Shown: positions 8,805 through 19,931, numbered from the stretch's first letter. The stretch is 64,000 nucleotides of DNA from an uncultured Lachnospiraceae bacterium (GCA_947173495.1 CAMWFQ010000005.1:152328-216327), one strand, 5' to 3'. Numbers and translations are program-made. The notes: generated by a model not told the origin, from the letters alone.

Positions 8805-10253
8805 CTACTGCAGAGAAATCAGGCCCATTTGTCCGTTTTCATCATAAATCAGCCGGTTGGGTGCGCCTGTATAAATTTCAACTGCATAGAGATGCTCTGT
8901 TTTCGTCTGAATACCGCTTTCATCTTCCACATATTCATCCAAAACATAATAATAACCCAAATCAGGAACTTCCACAATAGTATTATATTTAAATACATAT
9001 TTTCCCACAATTCCATGAGAATGTCCCTGAAGATCCGAGAGCACGCCGCGGCGGTGAAGCGCTTCTGTCACATTGGAAACTGCCTTTGCAGTGCTGACGT
9101 CAGTATCCAGTGTCAGGAAAAAACTTCTGCTGATAATTTCGCTGGATACGCCCTCTTCAGAAATGGTTACAAACTTAAAATTTGACCTTCCCAATGGCAT
9201 GGAGATGGGCTGTGTATATTTCAGGCTGTCCAGGCCCGGCTCCGATCCATCCACTGTATAATAGACAGCGCTATCTTCAGGGGGAGTTACCTGGATCAGC
9301 GTCGGAACATGGTAGTCTCCACTGACCAGAGAGATTTCAGGCGCATCCGGAACGGTCAGATTGATTACATACCAGCTTCTGGCGGTCTCACTTCTGATTC
9401 CGTAATCATTTACAAAAACAGCGGCGATCTGATATTCTCCTGATTCCAGAAAAAGTGGCGCCGTATAGATTTTGCTGCGTTCATCCGGTTCACTTCCATC
9501 CAGAGTATAGTAAATCACTCCTGTAGTATTGGCGCCGATTTTCAGCGTAATCACTTCATCGTAATTTCCCGATTCATAGCCAAATTCAGGCGGCATAGCC
9601 ATATACTGCTGAAAATGGTTGATGATCGAATCATCTTCACAGGTGTTTAACAACATATTGATCTCTTCATATTTTTCCTCTTCGTCATATATGGCTATGA
9701 TCCGTTCATAAAGCCGTTCTTTATCATCATACTCAAGAAAATCCTTTCCAATGAAATTAAGAAGGAGATCCACTGCCTTCTGCTTTTCATTCAACTGATA
9801 ATAGTAATCAGACTCCAGAATCACAATCTCGGCTTCTCCGGTCCGGAGGTTTCGCGCCCGTTCCAGATATTCAATGGCTTCTTCATAGTTTTGATCTTCA
9901 GCGCAGAGCCTTGCCTGCTCCAGCTGATAAGACAGGGAATATCTGTGGTACATAAACACGGCTATATATATGGCCGAGATCATAACAGCGATAAGGGAAA
10001 GCAGACGCAGCAGCACCCTGTGTTCTGACTTTTCTTCCGGCCGGGATTTTTCTGTTTTCTTTTTGATCTTTTTATTTCCGGATACAGCCTGTTTTATAAA
10101 GGCTTTCGTCTCTTCTGCAACGGTAGAAAGCGCTTCTGTTATGCTGTTTTCAATTTCCGGTTCAAAATCCGGAACAATCTGGATTTCCATCCCGCATACA
10201 TCACAGTACAGATGGCCCTCCACAAGTTCACATCCACATCTGGGACACTTCAT
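8805..10253 (-). CDS. Zinc-ribbon membrane protein with two chitobiase-C-like domains
   Basis: The order is: N-terminal zinc ribbon (CPRCGCELVEGHLYCDVCG), a charged linker, one membrane segment near residues 95-113 (LLRLLSLIAVMISAIYIAVF), a TPR-like helical region (LEQARLCAEDQNYEEAIEYL onward), and two beta-sandwich repeats containing VIYYTLDGSEPDERSKIYTA and VYYTVDGSEPGLDSLKYTQP. The YYTxDGSxP motif is typical of the chitobiase/beta-hexosaminidase C-terminal domain family. A further domain of about 90 residues ends the protein. I use the ATG at 10253 because GAGGA is spaced six bases upstream. Longer frames begin at 10265 or 10289. The function is unknown; it may be a cell-envelope sensor or adhesin. 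Confidence 0.78.
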   Translation of the reverse strand: MKCPRCGCELVEGHLYCDVCGMEIQIVPDFEPEIENSITEALSTVAEETKAFIKQAVSGNKKIKKKTEKSRPEEKSEHRVLLRLLSLIAVMISAIYIAVFMYHRYSLSYQLEQARLCAEDQNYEEAIEYLERARNLRTGEAEIVILESDYYYQLNEKQKAVDLLLNFIGKDFLEYDDKERLYERIIAIYDEEEKYEEINMLLNTCEDDSIINHFQQYMAMPPEFGYESGNYDEVITLKIGANTTGVIYYTLDGSEPDERSKIYTAPLFLESGEYQIAAVFVNDYGIRSETARSWYVINLTVPDAPEISLVSGDYHVPTLIQVTPPEDSAVYYTVDGSEPGLDSLKYTQPISMPLGRSNFKFVTISEEGVSSEIISRSFFLTLDTDVSTAKAVSNVTEALHRRGVLSDLQGHSHGIVGKYVFKYNTIVEVPDLGYYYVLDEYVEDESGIQTKTEHLYAVEIYTGAPNRLIYDENGQMGLISLQ

Positions 10254-10302
10254 ATTTTTCCTCATTTCTACGCGTCTGTATAAACGCAAAATCTGGTAGA
10301 CT

Positions 10303-11160
10303 TCAGAAAGGCAATGAAGCCTGTAACCCGACAGATTCCATACAGTTGTTGAGAAGCATGGCGATCGTCATTGGGCCCACTCCTCCCGGAACAGGGGTGA
10401 TCGCAGAGCATATCGGTTCTACATCTTCAAAATCCACGTCTCCGCACAGTTTATTGTTTTCGTCACGGTTGATACCTACATCGATCACGACGGCCCCTTC
10501 TTTGACGTAGTCCCGGGTAATCATTTTAGCCTTTCCTACTGCCGCAATCAGAATATCTGCTCTGGAGGTTACTTCCTTCAGATTCTGCGTGCGGGAATGG
10601 GCTATGGTAACGGTAGCGTTTTCCCTGAGAAGTAAAAGGGCCATGGGCTTTCCCACAATATTGCTTCTGCCCAGAACAACGCACTCTTTTCCCTCAATTG
10701 AAATTCCGCTTCTTTTCAGAAGCTGAATGATTCCGGCAGGGGTACAGGATACAAAGCCTCTCTGGCCGATACAGAGCCGTCCCACACTTTGCGGGTGAAA
10801 TCCATCCACGTCCTTTGCCGGATCAATGGCCTGAATCACAGTATCTTCCGCTATGTGCGCCGGCAGAGGAAGCTGAACCAGGATACCGTTTACATCCTTT
10901 CTGTCATTTAATTCTTTAATCAGGGCAAGAAGCTGTTCCTGAGATGTGTGCTCAGGAAGTTCATAAGAGAGGGAACGAATTCCTATGTATTCGCATCCCT
11001 TTTTCTTATTTCTTACATATACGGAGGAAGCCGGATCGTTTCCCACCTGAATGACGGCAAGGGTAACCTGAATTCCCTGTTCTCTGAGTTTCTCCGCCTG
11101 TGCTTTCAGCTCGTTCTTTATCTGTAGTGAAATAGTCTTTCCATCTATGAGTAACGCCAT
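10303..11160 (-). CDS. folD: Bifunctional methylene-THF dehydrogenase / methenyl-THF cyclohydrolase FolD
   Basis: FolD interconverts 5,10-methylene-, 5,10-methenyl- and 10-formyl-tetrahydrofolate in the cytoplasm. The 285 residues contain the signature YVRNKKKGCEYIGI with the catalytic Lys, the GILVQLPLPAHI motif, the NADP site VVLGRSNIVGKPMALLL, and the C-terminal PVPGGVGPMTIAMLLNN. It follows fhs by 16 bases, making a one-carbon operon in which Fhs supplies 10-formyl-THF. Confidence 0.96.
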   Translation of the reverse strand: MALLIDGKTISLQIKNELKAQAEKLREQGIQVTLAVIQVGNDPASSVYVRNKKKGCEYIGIRSLSYELPEHTSQEQLLALIKELNDRKDVNGILVQLPLPAHIAEDTVIQAIDPAKDVDGFHPQSVGRLCIGQRGFVSCTPAGIIQLLKRSGISIEGKECVVLGRSNIVGKPMALLLLRENATVTIAHSRTQNLKEVTSRADILIAAVGKAKMITRDYVKEGAVVIDVGINRDENNKLCGDVDFEDVEPICSAITPVPGGVGPMTIAMLLNNCMESVGLQASLPF

Positions 11161-11176
11161 ATTTCTTTCCTTTCCG

Positions 11177-12847
11177 TCAAAATAATCCGGTGATTATACC
11201 ATCCTCGTTTACATCGATCTGAAATGCCGCAGGATTCTTGGACAGTCCTGGCATTGTCATCACGGCTCCGGTCAGTACTACGACAAAACCTGCGCCGGCG
11301 CTTACATAAGCCTCTCTTACATTCAGGGTGAAATCCCGGGGACTTCCCAGAAGCTCCGGATCGTCCGAAAGAGAATACTGAGTTTTGGCCATACACACCG
11401 GGAGCGTTCCAAAACCAAGGGCTTCAAGCTGATCCAGCTGCTTTTGTGCCTGGGAGGAGTAGTGAACCTCTTTTCCGCCGTAAATTTCCCGGGTAATCGT
11501 TTCAATCTTTTCTCTGAGACTCAGATCATCTTTATACAATACCTGAAAACCGCTCTCTTTTTCTTCCAGTGTTTCCAGAATCTTGTCAGCCAGGGCAATT
11601 CCGCCTTCACCGCCTTTTTCCCATACCTGAGACAAAGCAAATTCACAGTCTCTGTCCTGACAGAACTGTTTCACACAGGCGATCTCCGCTTCTGTATCGG
11701 TGACGAAGCTGTTCAGCGTTACGATTACAGGAACATGGTATTTATGAAGATTTTCAATATGCTTTGCAAGATTGACGATTCCCTTTTTCAGGGCATCCAA
11801 ATCCTCCTTCCCCAGATTGGTTCGGAGGGCGCCTCCATGATATTTCAAAGCGCGAATGGTAGCCACAAGCACTACTGCATCCGGGTGAAGGGAACCTATC
11901 CGGCACTTGATATCAAAAAATTTTTCAGCTCCCAGATCAGCGCCGAAACCGGCTTCGGTAATCACATAATCCGCCATCCGAAGCGCCGCTCTGGTGGAAC
12001 GCAGGGAACTGCAGCCATGGGCGATATTGGCAAAAGGCCCTCCATGAATCAGCGCAGGCGTATGCTCCAGCGTCTGAATCAGATTGGGTTTCATGGCATC
12101 TTTGAGCAGAGCGGCCATGGAGCCCACCGCATTCAGTTCCGCCGCCGTTACAGGCTTTCCCTGATAATTATAGGCGACTACCATTCGGCCCAGCCTTTCT
12201 TTCAAATCCTTCATATCCGCGGCCAGACAGAGAACTGCCATGATCTCTGAGGCCACCGTGATCACAAAGTGATCTTCCCGAACCACGCCATCCGCCCTGG
12301 ATCCAAGCCCGACTACAATATTTCGCAGAACTCTGTCATTCATATCCATACAGCGCTTCCATACAACAGCCCGTGGATCTATTCCCAGTTCGTTTCCCTG
12401 CTGGATATGGTTGTCAAGAAGAGCGGCAAGTAAATTATTGGCAGAAGTTATGGCATGGAAATCTCCTGTAAAATGGAGATTTAAGTCCTCCATGGGAACC
12501 ACCTGGGAATATCCGCCTCCGGCAGCACCGCCTTTGATGCCGAAGCATGGCCCCAGAGAAGGTTCCCTCAGGGTGATCACCGCTTTTTTACCAAGAGATG
12601 CAAAAGCCTGTCCGAGACCGACACTGGTGGTAGTCTTGCCTTCCCCTGCCGGCGTCGGGTTAATAGCTGTAACCAGGATCAGCTTTCCCTCCGGATTGCC
12701 GGAGATTTTATCCAGATATTCATCCGATATCTTAGCCTTATACTTTCCGTACAGCTCCAGAGCATCCTCTGGAATCTGAAGCTTTTCAGCAACTTTTGTA
12801 ACCGGTTCAAGATACGCTTCCTGCGCAATTTGAATGTCTGTTTTCAT
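11177..12847 (-). CDS. fhs: Formate--tetrahydrofolate ligase
   Basis: Fhs makes 10-formyl-THF from formate, ATP and THF, the entry of the methyl branch of acetogenic metabolism and a source of one-carbon units in fermenters. Recognisable segments are the P-loop [57 protein letters not shown] and the C-terminal [19 protein letters not shown]. The length of about 556 residues is normal. Two ATGs are adjacent. The second, at 12847, is better spaced (five bases) from GGGAGG than the first at 12850. No acs/cooS or other Wood-Ljungdahl genes lie nearby. Confidence 0.96.
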   Translation of the reverse strand: MKTDIQIAQEAYLEPVTKVAEKLQIPEDALELYGKYKAKISDEYLDKISGNPEGKLILVTAINPTPAGEGKTTTSVGLGQAFASLGKKAVITLREPSLGPCFGIKGGAAGGGYSQVVPMEDLNLHFTGDFHAITSANNLLAALLDNHIQQGNELGIDPRAVVWKRCMDMNDRVLRNIVVGLGSRADGVVREDHFVITVASEIMAVLCLAADMKDLKERLGRMVVAYNYQGKPVTAAELNAVGSMAALLKDAMKPNLIQTLEHTPALIHGGPFANIAHGCSSLRSTRAALRMADYVITEAGFGADLGAEKFFDIKCRIGSLHPDAVVLVATIRALKYHGGALRTNLGKEDLDALKKGIVNLAKHIENLHKYHVPVIVTLNSFVTDTEAEIACVKQFCQDRDCEFALSQVWEKGGEGGIALADKILETLEEKESGFQVLYKDDLSLREKIETITREIYGGKEVHYSSQAQKQLDQLEALGFGTLPVCMAKTQYSLSDDPELLGSPRDFTLNVREAYVSAGAGFVVVLTGAVMTMPGLSKNPAAFQIDVNEDGIITGLF

Positions 12848-12881
12848 CATGACCTCCCGTAAAATGCCCGCAGGCTTAAAC

Positions 12882-15584
12882 TTATAGTGATTCTTCTATG
12901 TATTGTTCAAACTGTTCCTGGCTCATCAAGACTCTGCGCGGCTTCGTTCCTTCCTCTTCTCCCACAACGCCGGCCTCGCAGAGCTGATCCATAATCCTTG
13001 CCGCCCGGTTAAAGCCGATTTTAAACATTCGCTGAAGCATTCCAATAGAAGCCTTATCTTTTTCGATAATGAACCTGGCTGCTTCCACAAAATAGGAATC
13101 CCGCTCCGAACCGCCTGCACCGCCGCCTGCCGTACTGCTTCCCAGTGTGGATATTTTATCCTGAATGTCAGAATCATAGATATTGCCCAGAGCCTGATTT
13201 TTCAGAAAATCAACCACATCTGAAACTTCTTTATCCGACACAAATGCGCCCTGCACTCTCACAGGCTTACTGTAGCCCTGGGGGTAAAAAAGCATATCCC
13301 CTTTTCCCAGAAGCTTTTCCGCCCCCGTCATATCCAGTATGGTACGCGAATCTGTACCGCTTGAAACACTGAAGGCGACCCGGCTGGGCATGTTCGCTTT
13401 GATCAGTCCTGTGATAACGTCCACGGAAGGACGCTGGGTTGCGATGATCAGATGAATTCCTGCCGCTCTTGCAAGCTGTGCCAGACGGCAGATGGACTCT
13501 TCCACCTCTCCCGGCGCCACCATCATGAGATCTGCCAGCTCGTCTACAATGATCACGATCTGAGGCAGCACAGAAGGCGCATCCGCTTCTCCCTTTTCTT
13601 TCATGGCCGTTGCTTTTTTGTTATAGCCTTTCAGATCCCTCACATTAAAATCTGCAAATTTCTGGTATCTGTCGGTCATCTCCGCCACCCCCCACTGCAG
13701 AGCGGCAGAAGCCTTTTTGGGATCTGTCACTACAGGAATCAGTAAATGGGGAATTCCGTTGTAAACGCTCAGCTCAACCACCTTGGGATCGATCATGATC
13801 AGCTTCACTTCGTCGGGCTTTGCCTTGTACAAAATACTCATGATCAAAGTGTTGATGCAGACGGATTTACCGGAACCGGTTGCACCGGCAATCAGCATGT
13901 GGGGCATTTTTGCAATATCCGTCACGATCACCTTGCCGCCGATATCTTTCCCTACAGCAAAAGCCAGTCGGGAAGGAAACTCTTTAAAATCTTTGCTTTC
14001 AATCAGATCTCTCAGGGCCACCATCATATTTTCTTTGTTAGGAACTTCTATCCCCACGGCTGCCTTGCCCGGAATGGGCGCTTCGATTCTGATATCCGTT
14101 GCCGCCAGATTCAGTTTGATATCGTCAGAAAGCCCCACAATCTTACTGACCTTTACCCCCTGCTCCGGCTGCATTTCAAACCGGGTAACGGAAGGACCCT
14201 GGCTGATATCCGTGATGGTGACACGGACCCCAAACGTTTCCAGCGTCTGCTGCAGTTTACGAGCGGTTTCTTTCAGCTCCCGGGAAGCATCGCCTGTCTT
14301 TCCTTTCCCGGAAGAAGCGCCCTTCGTCAGCTTACTGAGAGGCGGAAATATGTATTTTCTGGGAACAGGCGCAGGCGCCTTTGCCGCCGGTTCCTGATGA
14401 GAATCCGTCTGCCGGGGATTTTCCTGTATTTTTAATTCGGAAGCTGTTGAGATCCTGTCGGAGACTTCCGGAACGGCTGTTGAGGCAGATCGGGGGACCG
14501 GGATCTCACTGTCTTCCGGAATGATCTCATCAAAAACACCGGTGATTTCAGAGAGCTCATCCTGTCCGTTCTCTTCCTCGGAATAAACGCTGTTAATCGT
14601 AATTTTATCAAAATCAAACTCTGGGGAATTCTTTTTTTCCTTATCTGCGGGATAAGGAACGGTTTCTTGCTGATCTTCGAATATCTGATCTTCAAAATCT
14701 GTCAGATTGATCTCATGAAGTCCATCTCTTCCGACGTCCTGCATATCTTTTCTGCTTTTGCTGTCGGTCAGCGTTGTATCAAGCATGACGCCTGAAACTT
14801 TTTTGTCCATACGGAGAATTTTTTCGTCTTCCTTCTCCTGTGCCCTTCGCTTTTTCTCTTCCTCTCTGCGCTGACGTTCTTCCTCCATTTCCTGTCTGCG
14901 TATTTTTGCCCGTTCCATTCGATAGGCCCTGTCTTCCCGGGAACGCTCATATACCCGTTTTCCTCCGGACCTGACAGTTGAAACAAACGACTTTTCCGTC
15001 AGGATCACAAGAGAAATGACAACGGTTACAAGAATCAAAAGGATCGTTCCGGGAAGCCCCAGAAAATGACAGCATAAATAGGCGAGAGAACCGCCTATGG
15101 CGCCGCCGCCTGCATGACCGGTACTGCATCTTATATAAATTTCTTTTATCTGGTAGCTTTCCATTGTCTGTGGAGATCCGGTAAAGAGATCACATACAAT
15201 TCCCGCAAGCAAAAATAAAAAAACAGCGGATACCAGTTTCCGGGCCGCAATCAGACTGCCGCTGTTCACCATACCAAATGCAATCATAAGAAAGAAAACT
15301 GCAGGCATGATATAGGCTGTCCATCCGAAAATGCCGAACATAACATCACTGATGGTATCGCCCACGATCCCGGCAATCCCGAAATTACATAAAAACAGGA
15401 AGACCCCCAGGGCAAACAGAATAATAAGTAAAATTTCATTCCGGATAGCCACATTCATGGGTTCACTTTTGGGGATACCGGCACGGGAATTTGTCTTTTT
15501 CCGTGACGTAGTTCTGCTCCCTGAGGCTCTGCTGCGGCTGGCTGTGCCGCTTTTAGATGAAGTGCTCTTTTTTGTCTGTGCCAT
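12882..15584 (-). CDS. spoIIIE: DNA translocase FtsK/SpoIIIE
   Basis: This membrane-anchored, ATP-driven double-strand DNA pump moves chromosomes through the division or sporulation septum. An N-terminal basic tail is followed by four hydrophobic segments (about residues 50-200), a long charged linker (about 200-430), and the motor: FtsK alpha region ([21 protein letters not shown]), Walker [18 protein letters not shown], Walker [14 protein letters not shown], and the C-terminal winged-helix gamma domain ([20 protein letters not shown]) that reads orienting sequences. At 900 residues it is somewhat longer than Bacillus SpoIIIE, because of the linker. It may serve both FtsK and SpoIIIE roles. 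Confidence 0.95.
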   Translation of the reverse strand: MAQTKKSTSSKSGTASRSRASGSRTTSRKKTNSRAGIPKSEPMNVAIRNEILLIILFALGVFLFLCNFGIAGIVGDTISDVMFGIFGWTAYIMPAVFFLMIAFGMVNSGSLIAARKLVSAVFLFLLAGIVCDLFTGSPQTMESYQIKEIYIRCSTGHAGGGAIGGSLAYLCCHFLGLPGTILLILVTVVISLVILTEKSFVSTVRSGGKRVYERSREDRAYRMERAKIRRQEMEEERQRREEEKKRRAQEKEDEKILRMDKKVSGVMLDTTLTDSKSRKDMQDVGRDGLHEINLTDFEDQIFEDQQETVPYPADKEKKNSPEFDFDKITINSVYSEEENGQDELSEITGVFDEIIPEDSEIPVPRSASTAVPEVSDRISTASELKIQENPRQTDSHQEPAAKAPAPVPRKYIFPPLSKLTKGASSGKGKTGDASRELKETARKLQQTLETFGVRVTITDISQGPSVTRFEMQPEQGVKVSKIVGLSDDIKLNLAATDIRIEAPIPGKAAVGIEVPNKENMMVALRDLIESKDFKEFPSRLAFAVGKDIGGKVIVTDIAKMPHMLIAGATGSGKSVCINTLIMSILYKAKPDEVKLIMIDPKVVELSVYNGIPHLLIPVVTDPKKASAALQWGVAEMTDRYQKFADFNVRDLKGYNKKATAMKEKGEADAPSVLPQIVIIVDELADLMMVAPGEVEESICRLAQLARAAGIHLIIATQRPSVDVITGLIKANMPSRVAFSVSSGTDSRTILDMTGAEKLLGKGDMLFYPQGYSKPVRVQGAFVSDKEVSDVVDFLKNQALGNIYDSDIQDKISTLGSSTAGGGAGGSERDSYFVEAARFIIEKDKASIGMLQRMFKIGFNRAARIMDQLCEAGVVGEEEGTKPRRVLMSQEQFEQYIEESL

Positions 15585-15684
15585 ACCAAAAACTCCTTTA
15601 GTACCTTACAGATGCATAAATAATCTTATACAGTATAGCATCTTCCTTAATTGTTGTCACCAACAAACCATTTTTAGTTCTGAA

Positions 15685-16392
15685 TTATTTATTTTTTGGT
15701 TTTTCTGTCTTTTTCTTTTTGTCGATCAGCTGATGCAGTTTTTCCATTGCCTCATGGATTCCGCCGGTTTCATTGATAATTCCCTCGGACACTGCTTCTT
15801 CTCCCACCAGAATCGTTCCAACGTCCTTTGTGAGAACTCCGGTTTCCATCATTAGTTCTTCAAACCTTCCCTTACTGATCTTGCAGTGACTGCACACAAA
15901 ACCGGTAATCCGGTTTTGAATCTGCCTGAAATAGTCAAAAGTCTGGGGAACGCCTATCACCATGCCGTTCATTCTTACCGGATGGATAACCATGGTTCCT
16001 GTGGGGACAATAAAAGAATAATTGGTGCTGACAGCAATGGGAACACCGATAGAATGGCTTCCTCCCAGAACCAGTGAAACAGTCGGCTTGCTTAGAGAAG
16101 CGATCATCTCTGCAATGGCAAGTCCCGCTTCTACGTCTCCTCCCATGGTATTGAGCAAGATCAATACGCCGTCAATATTACTGCTGTCTTCAATGGCTGC
16201 CAGCTCAGGGAGGACATGCTCATATTTGGTTGTTTTGGAATTGTTGCTGAGATTATCATGTCCTTCCACTTCCCCGATCACTGAGATCAGATGGATGGTA
16301 TGCGCTTTCTCGTTTTTATCAAGGGTAACCTGACCAGTCTCTTCAATTTTATCACTTCTGTGTTTCTCTTCTTCTATTTTTTTGTTTGACAT
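15685..16392 (-). CDS. tepA: ClpP-class serine protease, TepA-like
   Basis: This cytoplasmic protease of the ClpP/crotonase fold resembles Bacillus TepA (YmfB), which is found next to spoIIIE/ftsK there too. The catalytic serine is likely in LGGSHSIGVPIAVS and the histidine in GTMVIHPVRMNG. LLNTMGGDVEAGLAIAEMI is the oxyanion/strand region. I use the ATG at 16392 (AAGGAG seven bases upstream, protein starting MSNKKIEEEKHRSDK). The open frame extends to 16533 but gains 47 residues of unrelated character. A Lys-rich tail ends the protein. Proposed TepA roles (protein export, spore protein degradation) are from Bacillus and not shown here. Confidence 0.88.
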   Translation of the reverse strand: MSNKKIEEEKHRSDKIEETGQVTLDKNEKAHTIHLISVIGEVEGHDNLSNNSKTTKYEHVLPELAAIEDSSNIDGVLILLNTMGGDVEAGLAIAEMIASLSKPTVSLVLGGSHSIGVPIAVSTNYSFIVPTGTMVIHPVRMNGMVIGVPQTFDYFRQIQNRITGFVCSHCKISKGRFEELMMETGVLTKDVGTILVGEEAVSEGIINETGGIHEAMEKLHQLIDKKKKTEKPKNK

Positions 16393-16444
16393 ATACAGAC
16401 TCCTTCTCCGCTTTTCCCTGGTCGCCGTGCGCCCCTGCACATAA

Positions 16445-16482
16445 AACAGGGATTGCCATGGGTAAATCGTGCAATCCCTGTT
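16445..16482 (-). terminator. Intrinsic terminator
   Basis: An 11-base perfect stem AACAGGGATTG/CAATCCCTGTT with a 16-base loop lies 66 bases past the membrane-protein stop. It is followed on the minus strand by TTTTAT. It should end the yebC-membrane protein transcript before tepA. Confidence 0.75.
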
Positions 16483-16548
16483 AGTATATTTCCTGTTTGC
16501 TTTTTTATACATGGTTCCGGCAATGTCTGTCAATACGCCTCTGCATGG

Positions 16549-17721
16549 TCACAGATCAAAGTCGTCATCGTCCCTGACCGGAAGATCAAAATCATCCTTT
16601 TCTTTATCAAACTCTCTAAGGTCAAAATCCATTTCTCTTTTAATGTGTTTTCTGGGGCCCGGCAAAGGATTATCGAGAAGTCTGATTTTTCTTCCATCTT
16701 CTGTGAAAACGATATTTTCTTCCTCCTTTTCCATACGTTCTTTTTCCGCGGAAGATTCCGTATTTTCTTCTGATACCGTATATTGAGCCGATTTTTTCTT
16801 TTGAACGGCCAGCAGGATCCATTGAAAAAGAATTCCCGTAAATATGGCTGACAGAATATGGACAGGAAGTAACACCCGGATATCCTGGCACCGTGGTCCA
16901 AAATCTGTCAATGAGGACAGCCAGTACTTAAACTGTTCCGGCAAAGAAAATCCTGTTATCCCCGTATACTTCATCAGAGTAACAAAAAACCCCACTGCGA
17001 TCCCTTCAGCCAGTGAAAAAGCCTGCGTTACGGCCGTCATAAGAGGTTTTTCTGCAGGTGAATCATTTTCAACTTTATCTTCGGTTAAATTTTCACCGGC
17101 AGATATCAACTCTTTTGAGGCCCTGGACCGGCTGGATAATAAAAGAAATACGGCGGCCGCTATCAGCGCCCAGCCCATATAATTCCAGACACACAAAACA
17201 CCTGCGTAAAATCCCGAGGCCAGAAGATAGAGTCTGCCCCGTTCACCGCTCCGCCATCCCTCCAGACTGGTTTTACAATAGTAAACACTCAGAAGAAATA
17301 AAAGAAGGCTCCAGTGAAACAGATAGAAATTTTCCGGAGACACTTCAAAAACCGTCCTGCAAATCCAGGGCGATAATATCAGTATTACGGTGGATACTGC
17401 TCCTGCCGCCCTTCCCGACAGCAGACAGATTCCTGACAGAAATAAAATCAGCCACAAAATCTGCAGGACCATCTGGCAGACACCCGCAGCCTCAATCCTG
17501 TTTCCCGTAAAGGAAAAGAGAATTGAGAGGATCTCTGTGTAAGCATAAGAAAGTCCGGAAGCAAAAAAAGGCTTTTTTTCTCCGGCCCGGATCATCGCAT
17601 TTGCAAAGTATTCATATGGATCCGCAACGGTACCTCCTACAGCAAAACAGTACACAATTCTGCTGCTCACCACCGCCGCTATCCCCAAAAAATAAAACCA
17701 GATTCGTTTTGCTTTATTCAT
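16549..17721 (-). CDS. Polytopic membrane protein of unknown function
   Basis: About nine hydrophobic segments fill residues 1-320 (for example IWFYFLGIAAVVSSRIVYCF and WLILFLSGICLLSG). The spacing, and aromatic-rich loops such as PWICRTVFEVSPENFYLFHW, recall multi-pass glycosyltransferase-like or oligosaccharide transport proteins, but I cannot assign a family. The last 80 residues are a charged cytoplasmic tail ending in repeated Asp-rich DDDDFDL. The ATG at 17721 overlaps the yebC stop by eight bases. The frame back to 17772 runs inside yebC and is not favoured. Function not proposed. Confidence 0.75.
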   Translation of the reverse strand: MNKAKRIWFYFLGIAAVVSSRIVYCFAVGGTVADPYEYFANAMIRAGEKKPFFASGLSYAYTEILSILFSFTGNRIEAAGVCQMVLQILWLILFLSGICLLSGRAAGAVSTVILILSPWICRTVFEVSPENFYLFHWSLLLFLLSVYYCKTSLEGWRSGERGRLYLLASGFYAGVLCVWNYMGWALIAAAVFLLLSSRSRASKELISAGENLTEDKVENDSPAEKPLMTAVTQAFSLAEGIAVGFFVTLMKYTGITGFSLPEQFKYWLSSLTDFGPRCQDIRVLLPVHILSAIFTGILFQWILLAVQKKKSAQYTVSEENTESSAEKERMEKEEENIVFTEDGRKIRLLDNPLPGPRKHIKREMDFDLREFDKEKDDFDLPVRDDDDFDL

Positions 17722-18442
17722 CCCAGTTGTGATATACTGCCTGTACATCGTCGTCTTCATCCAGAAGATCAAGTATTTTCTGCAGGCTCTTTATTGCTGC
17801 TTCATCGGTAAGTTCCACGTAATTTTGAGGGATCATGGTCACCTCGGCAGAGACCATGGATATACCGGCCTCTGAAAGTGCTTTCTGCACCGTTTCAAAA
17901 TCATCGGGACCGGTGATGATCTCATAGCTGTCCTCAGCGTCAGAAAAATCTTCAGCACCGGCATCCAGAGCAAGCATCATCAGCTCGTCCGGATCATCTT
18001 CATACTCTTCCTTGTCAATAATGATCTGTCCTTTTTGATCAAACATAAAGGATACGCATCCGGGCGTGCCCACATTGCCGTTTCCTTTCGTAAAAGCATT
18101 TCTCACATTGGCTGCCGTCCGGTTCTGATTATCCGTAAGCGCATCTACAATAATTGCAATACCGTTCGGGCCGTAGCCTTCATATGTAATATATTTGTAA
18201 TTGACGCTTCCCACATCGCCGGCCGCTTTTTTGATCCCTCTTTCAATGGTTTCATTCGGCATGTTATTGGATTTGGCCTTGGCAATGACTTGGGCAAGTT
18301 TATAATTGTTAGCCGGATCCGGGCCGCCATCTTTCACAGCCACAGCGATTTCTCTTCCAAGAATCGTAAAAATTTTACCCTTGGCGGCATCGTTTTTTTC
18401 TTTCTTATGTTTAATATTTGCAAATTTTGAATGTCCTGACAT
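17714..18442 (-). CDS. yebC: YebC/PmpR family protein (probable translation factor or regulator)
   Basis: The N-terminal MSGHSKFANIKHKKEKNDAAKGK is diagnostic for YebC. The rest (IVDALTDNQNRTAANVRNAF, KGNGNVGTPGCVSFMFDQKG) matches over the normal length of 242 residues. Family members have been described as transcription regulators and more recently as factors helping ribosomes at proline-rich stretches; which applies here cannot be told from sequence. The following membrane protein gene overlaps its stop by eight bases. Confidence 0.95.
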   Translation of the reverse strand: MSGHSKFANIKHKKEKNDAAKGKIFTILGREIAVAVKDGGPDPANNYKLAQVIAKAKSNNMPNETIERGIKKAAGDVGSVNYKYITYEGYGPNGIAIIVDALTDNQNRTAANVRNAFTKGNGNVGTPGCVSFMFDQKGQIIIDKEEYEDDPDELMMLALDAGAEDFSDAEDSYEIITGPDDFETVQKALSEAGISMVSAEVTMIPQNYVELTDEAAIKSLQKILDLLDEDDDVQAVYHNWDE

Positions 18443-18456
18443 AGCTTTCTCCTTTA

Positions 18457-19869
18457 TTATTTTCTGATTTCTTCTTCCGGCCCTGAAGACTGACTCTCTT
18501 TTTTGTTTTTTTCAGGGAGCTTTGTCACCAGAACACTTTTGATCATCCTGTTTTCCACCTGAAGGATCCTGAATTCATATCCTTCTACATTGATAGAAAA
18601 CTCCTCATCCTCTTCCGGGATCTTATCCATTTTGGAAATCATGAAACCATTGAGAGTCTCAAATTCTTCTTCATGAAAAGAAATGTCGAATTTCTCTTCC
18701 AGCTCATCAAGAGGGGTGATACCGTCTATGAGATATTCATTGGCATTCTCCGTCTCCTCAATATGCGCTTCATCTTCATCATATTCATCCATGATATTTC
18801 CTACGATCTCTTCCAGAATATCCTCCATGGCAATCAATCCCCGGGTCTGCCCATATTCATCTACTACCATTACCATTTGGGTTTTGGAATGCTGCATGGT
18901 CTCAAACAGCGCGTCGATATTCTTGGTTTCCGGAACAAACATCGCTTCCCGCAGAAGTCCCGGAATCTCTCCCACCGGCCGGTTCATATCTTCCGGATTT
19001 CCCTCTCTCTGGGCACGTACAACATCCCTGAAATGAAGGATCCCCGTAATATTGTCAATATTTTCATCGTAAACCGGGAAACGGCTTTTGCTTTCACTGA
19101 GCATATAATCCACGGCTTCCTTAAGCGGGGTTGTTTTGTCAATGGCAAGGATATTATTCCGCTGCGTCATGATGTCCTGCGCTTCTTTATCGCCAAACTC
19201 AAAAATCTTGGTGATCATTTCCGCTTCCGACGCCATAAGCACACCCTGCTCATGCCCTTCATTGACCATATATATAATCTCTTCCTCTGTCAGATCGTCC
19301 TTGTCCCTGTCCGCATGAATGCCAAAAATCTGCAGAACCATTCTGGAAGTTACCGATACAAGCCCCGTTATGGGACTGAGTATTCTTGTAAGATAAAAAA
19401 TAGGATTAATGCAGGTAAAAGCCCATCCCGTGCAATATTTTGCTCCCAGTTTTTTGGGAATCATCACTCCGAAGGTCAATAATATGTAAAGCAGCAGAGC
19501 GCCCGCCAGAAGAAATGCAGCCCCGGAAAGCAGTCCCGGAGGCAGCGACATATTCTGCATCCATTCTGCCATTCCTTTTTCCAGCGCGTTCTCCATGGTC
19601 TTGCCGAATACTCTTAAAAAAAACGCGCCCATCACCAGATTTACCAAAGTGACTACCAGCTGAACCGTATTGATATACTGAGAGGGGCTTACTGCGATTT
19701 TATAAAGCCGCTTTCGCTTTTTGCTGTTTTCAGATTCTGTGATCTGATCAGACAGATCTTTGGCATTCAGTCCTTTTGCCGCCTCACCAAATCCGTAAAA
19801 AAGAACGTCAATTAACAGTAATACGAAGAAAATAATGATACTGGCTGTAGGTCCGCCATCATCCTCCAT
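18457..19869 (-). CDS. CNNM/CBS-domain membrane protein (HlyC/CorC family)
   Basis: The CNNM (DUF21) membrane domain with several hydrophobic segments occupies about residues 1-190. A pair of CBS domains follows (around MTQRNNILAIDKTTPLKEAV and KTQMVMVVDEYGQTRGLIAM), and a CorC_HlyC domain (about 365-445, EEKFDISFHEEEFETLNGFM). Related proteins act in magnesium or cobalt efflux; the old hemolysin name is not meaningful. The ATG at 19869 follows GGGAG by nine bases and begins MEDDGGPTASII just before the first membrane segment. The frame extends to 20022 without family similarity. It lies 14 bases upstream of yebC. Confidence 0.9.
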   Translation of the reverse strand: MEDDGGPTASIIIFFVLLLIDVLFYGFGEAAKGLNAKDLSDQITESENSKKRKRLYKIAVSPSQYINTVQLVVTLVNLVMGAFFLRVFGKTMENALEKGMAEWMQNMSLPPGLLSGAAFLLAGALLLYILLTFGVMIPKKLGAKYCTGWAFTCINPIFYLTRILSPITGLVSVTSRMVLQIFGIHADRDKDDLTEEEIIYMVNEGHEQGVLMASEAEMITKIFEFGDKEAQDIMTQRNNILAIDKTTPLKEAVDYMLSESKSRFPVYDENIDNITGILHFRDVVRAQREGNPEDMNRPVGEIPGLLREAMFVPETKNIDALFETMQHSKTQMVMVVDEYGQTRGLIAMEDILEEIVGNIMDEYDEDEAHIEETENANEYLIDGITPLDELEEKFDISFHEEEFETLNGFMISKMDKIPEEDEEFSINVEGYEFRILQVENRMIKSVLVTKLPEKNKKESQSSGPEEEIRK

Positions 19870-19931
19870 GATTTCATCTCCCTTTTTGCGTAAAATATCA
19901 AAATAAACTATACCATTTCCTGTACCTGTCG

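Noticed and set aside
11145..11396. Minus-strand frame overlapping folD and fhs
   Set aside because: It is an out-of-frame shadow of the fhs 3' end, without a start site.
13746..14435. Plus-strand frame of 229 codons inside the translocase gene
   Set aside because: It is antisense to conserved FtsK motor sequence and has no domain of its own.
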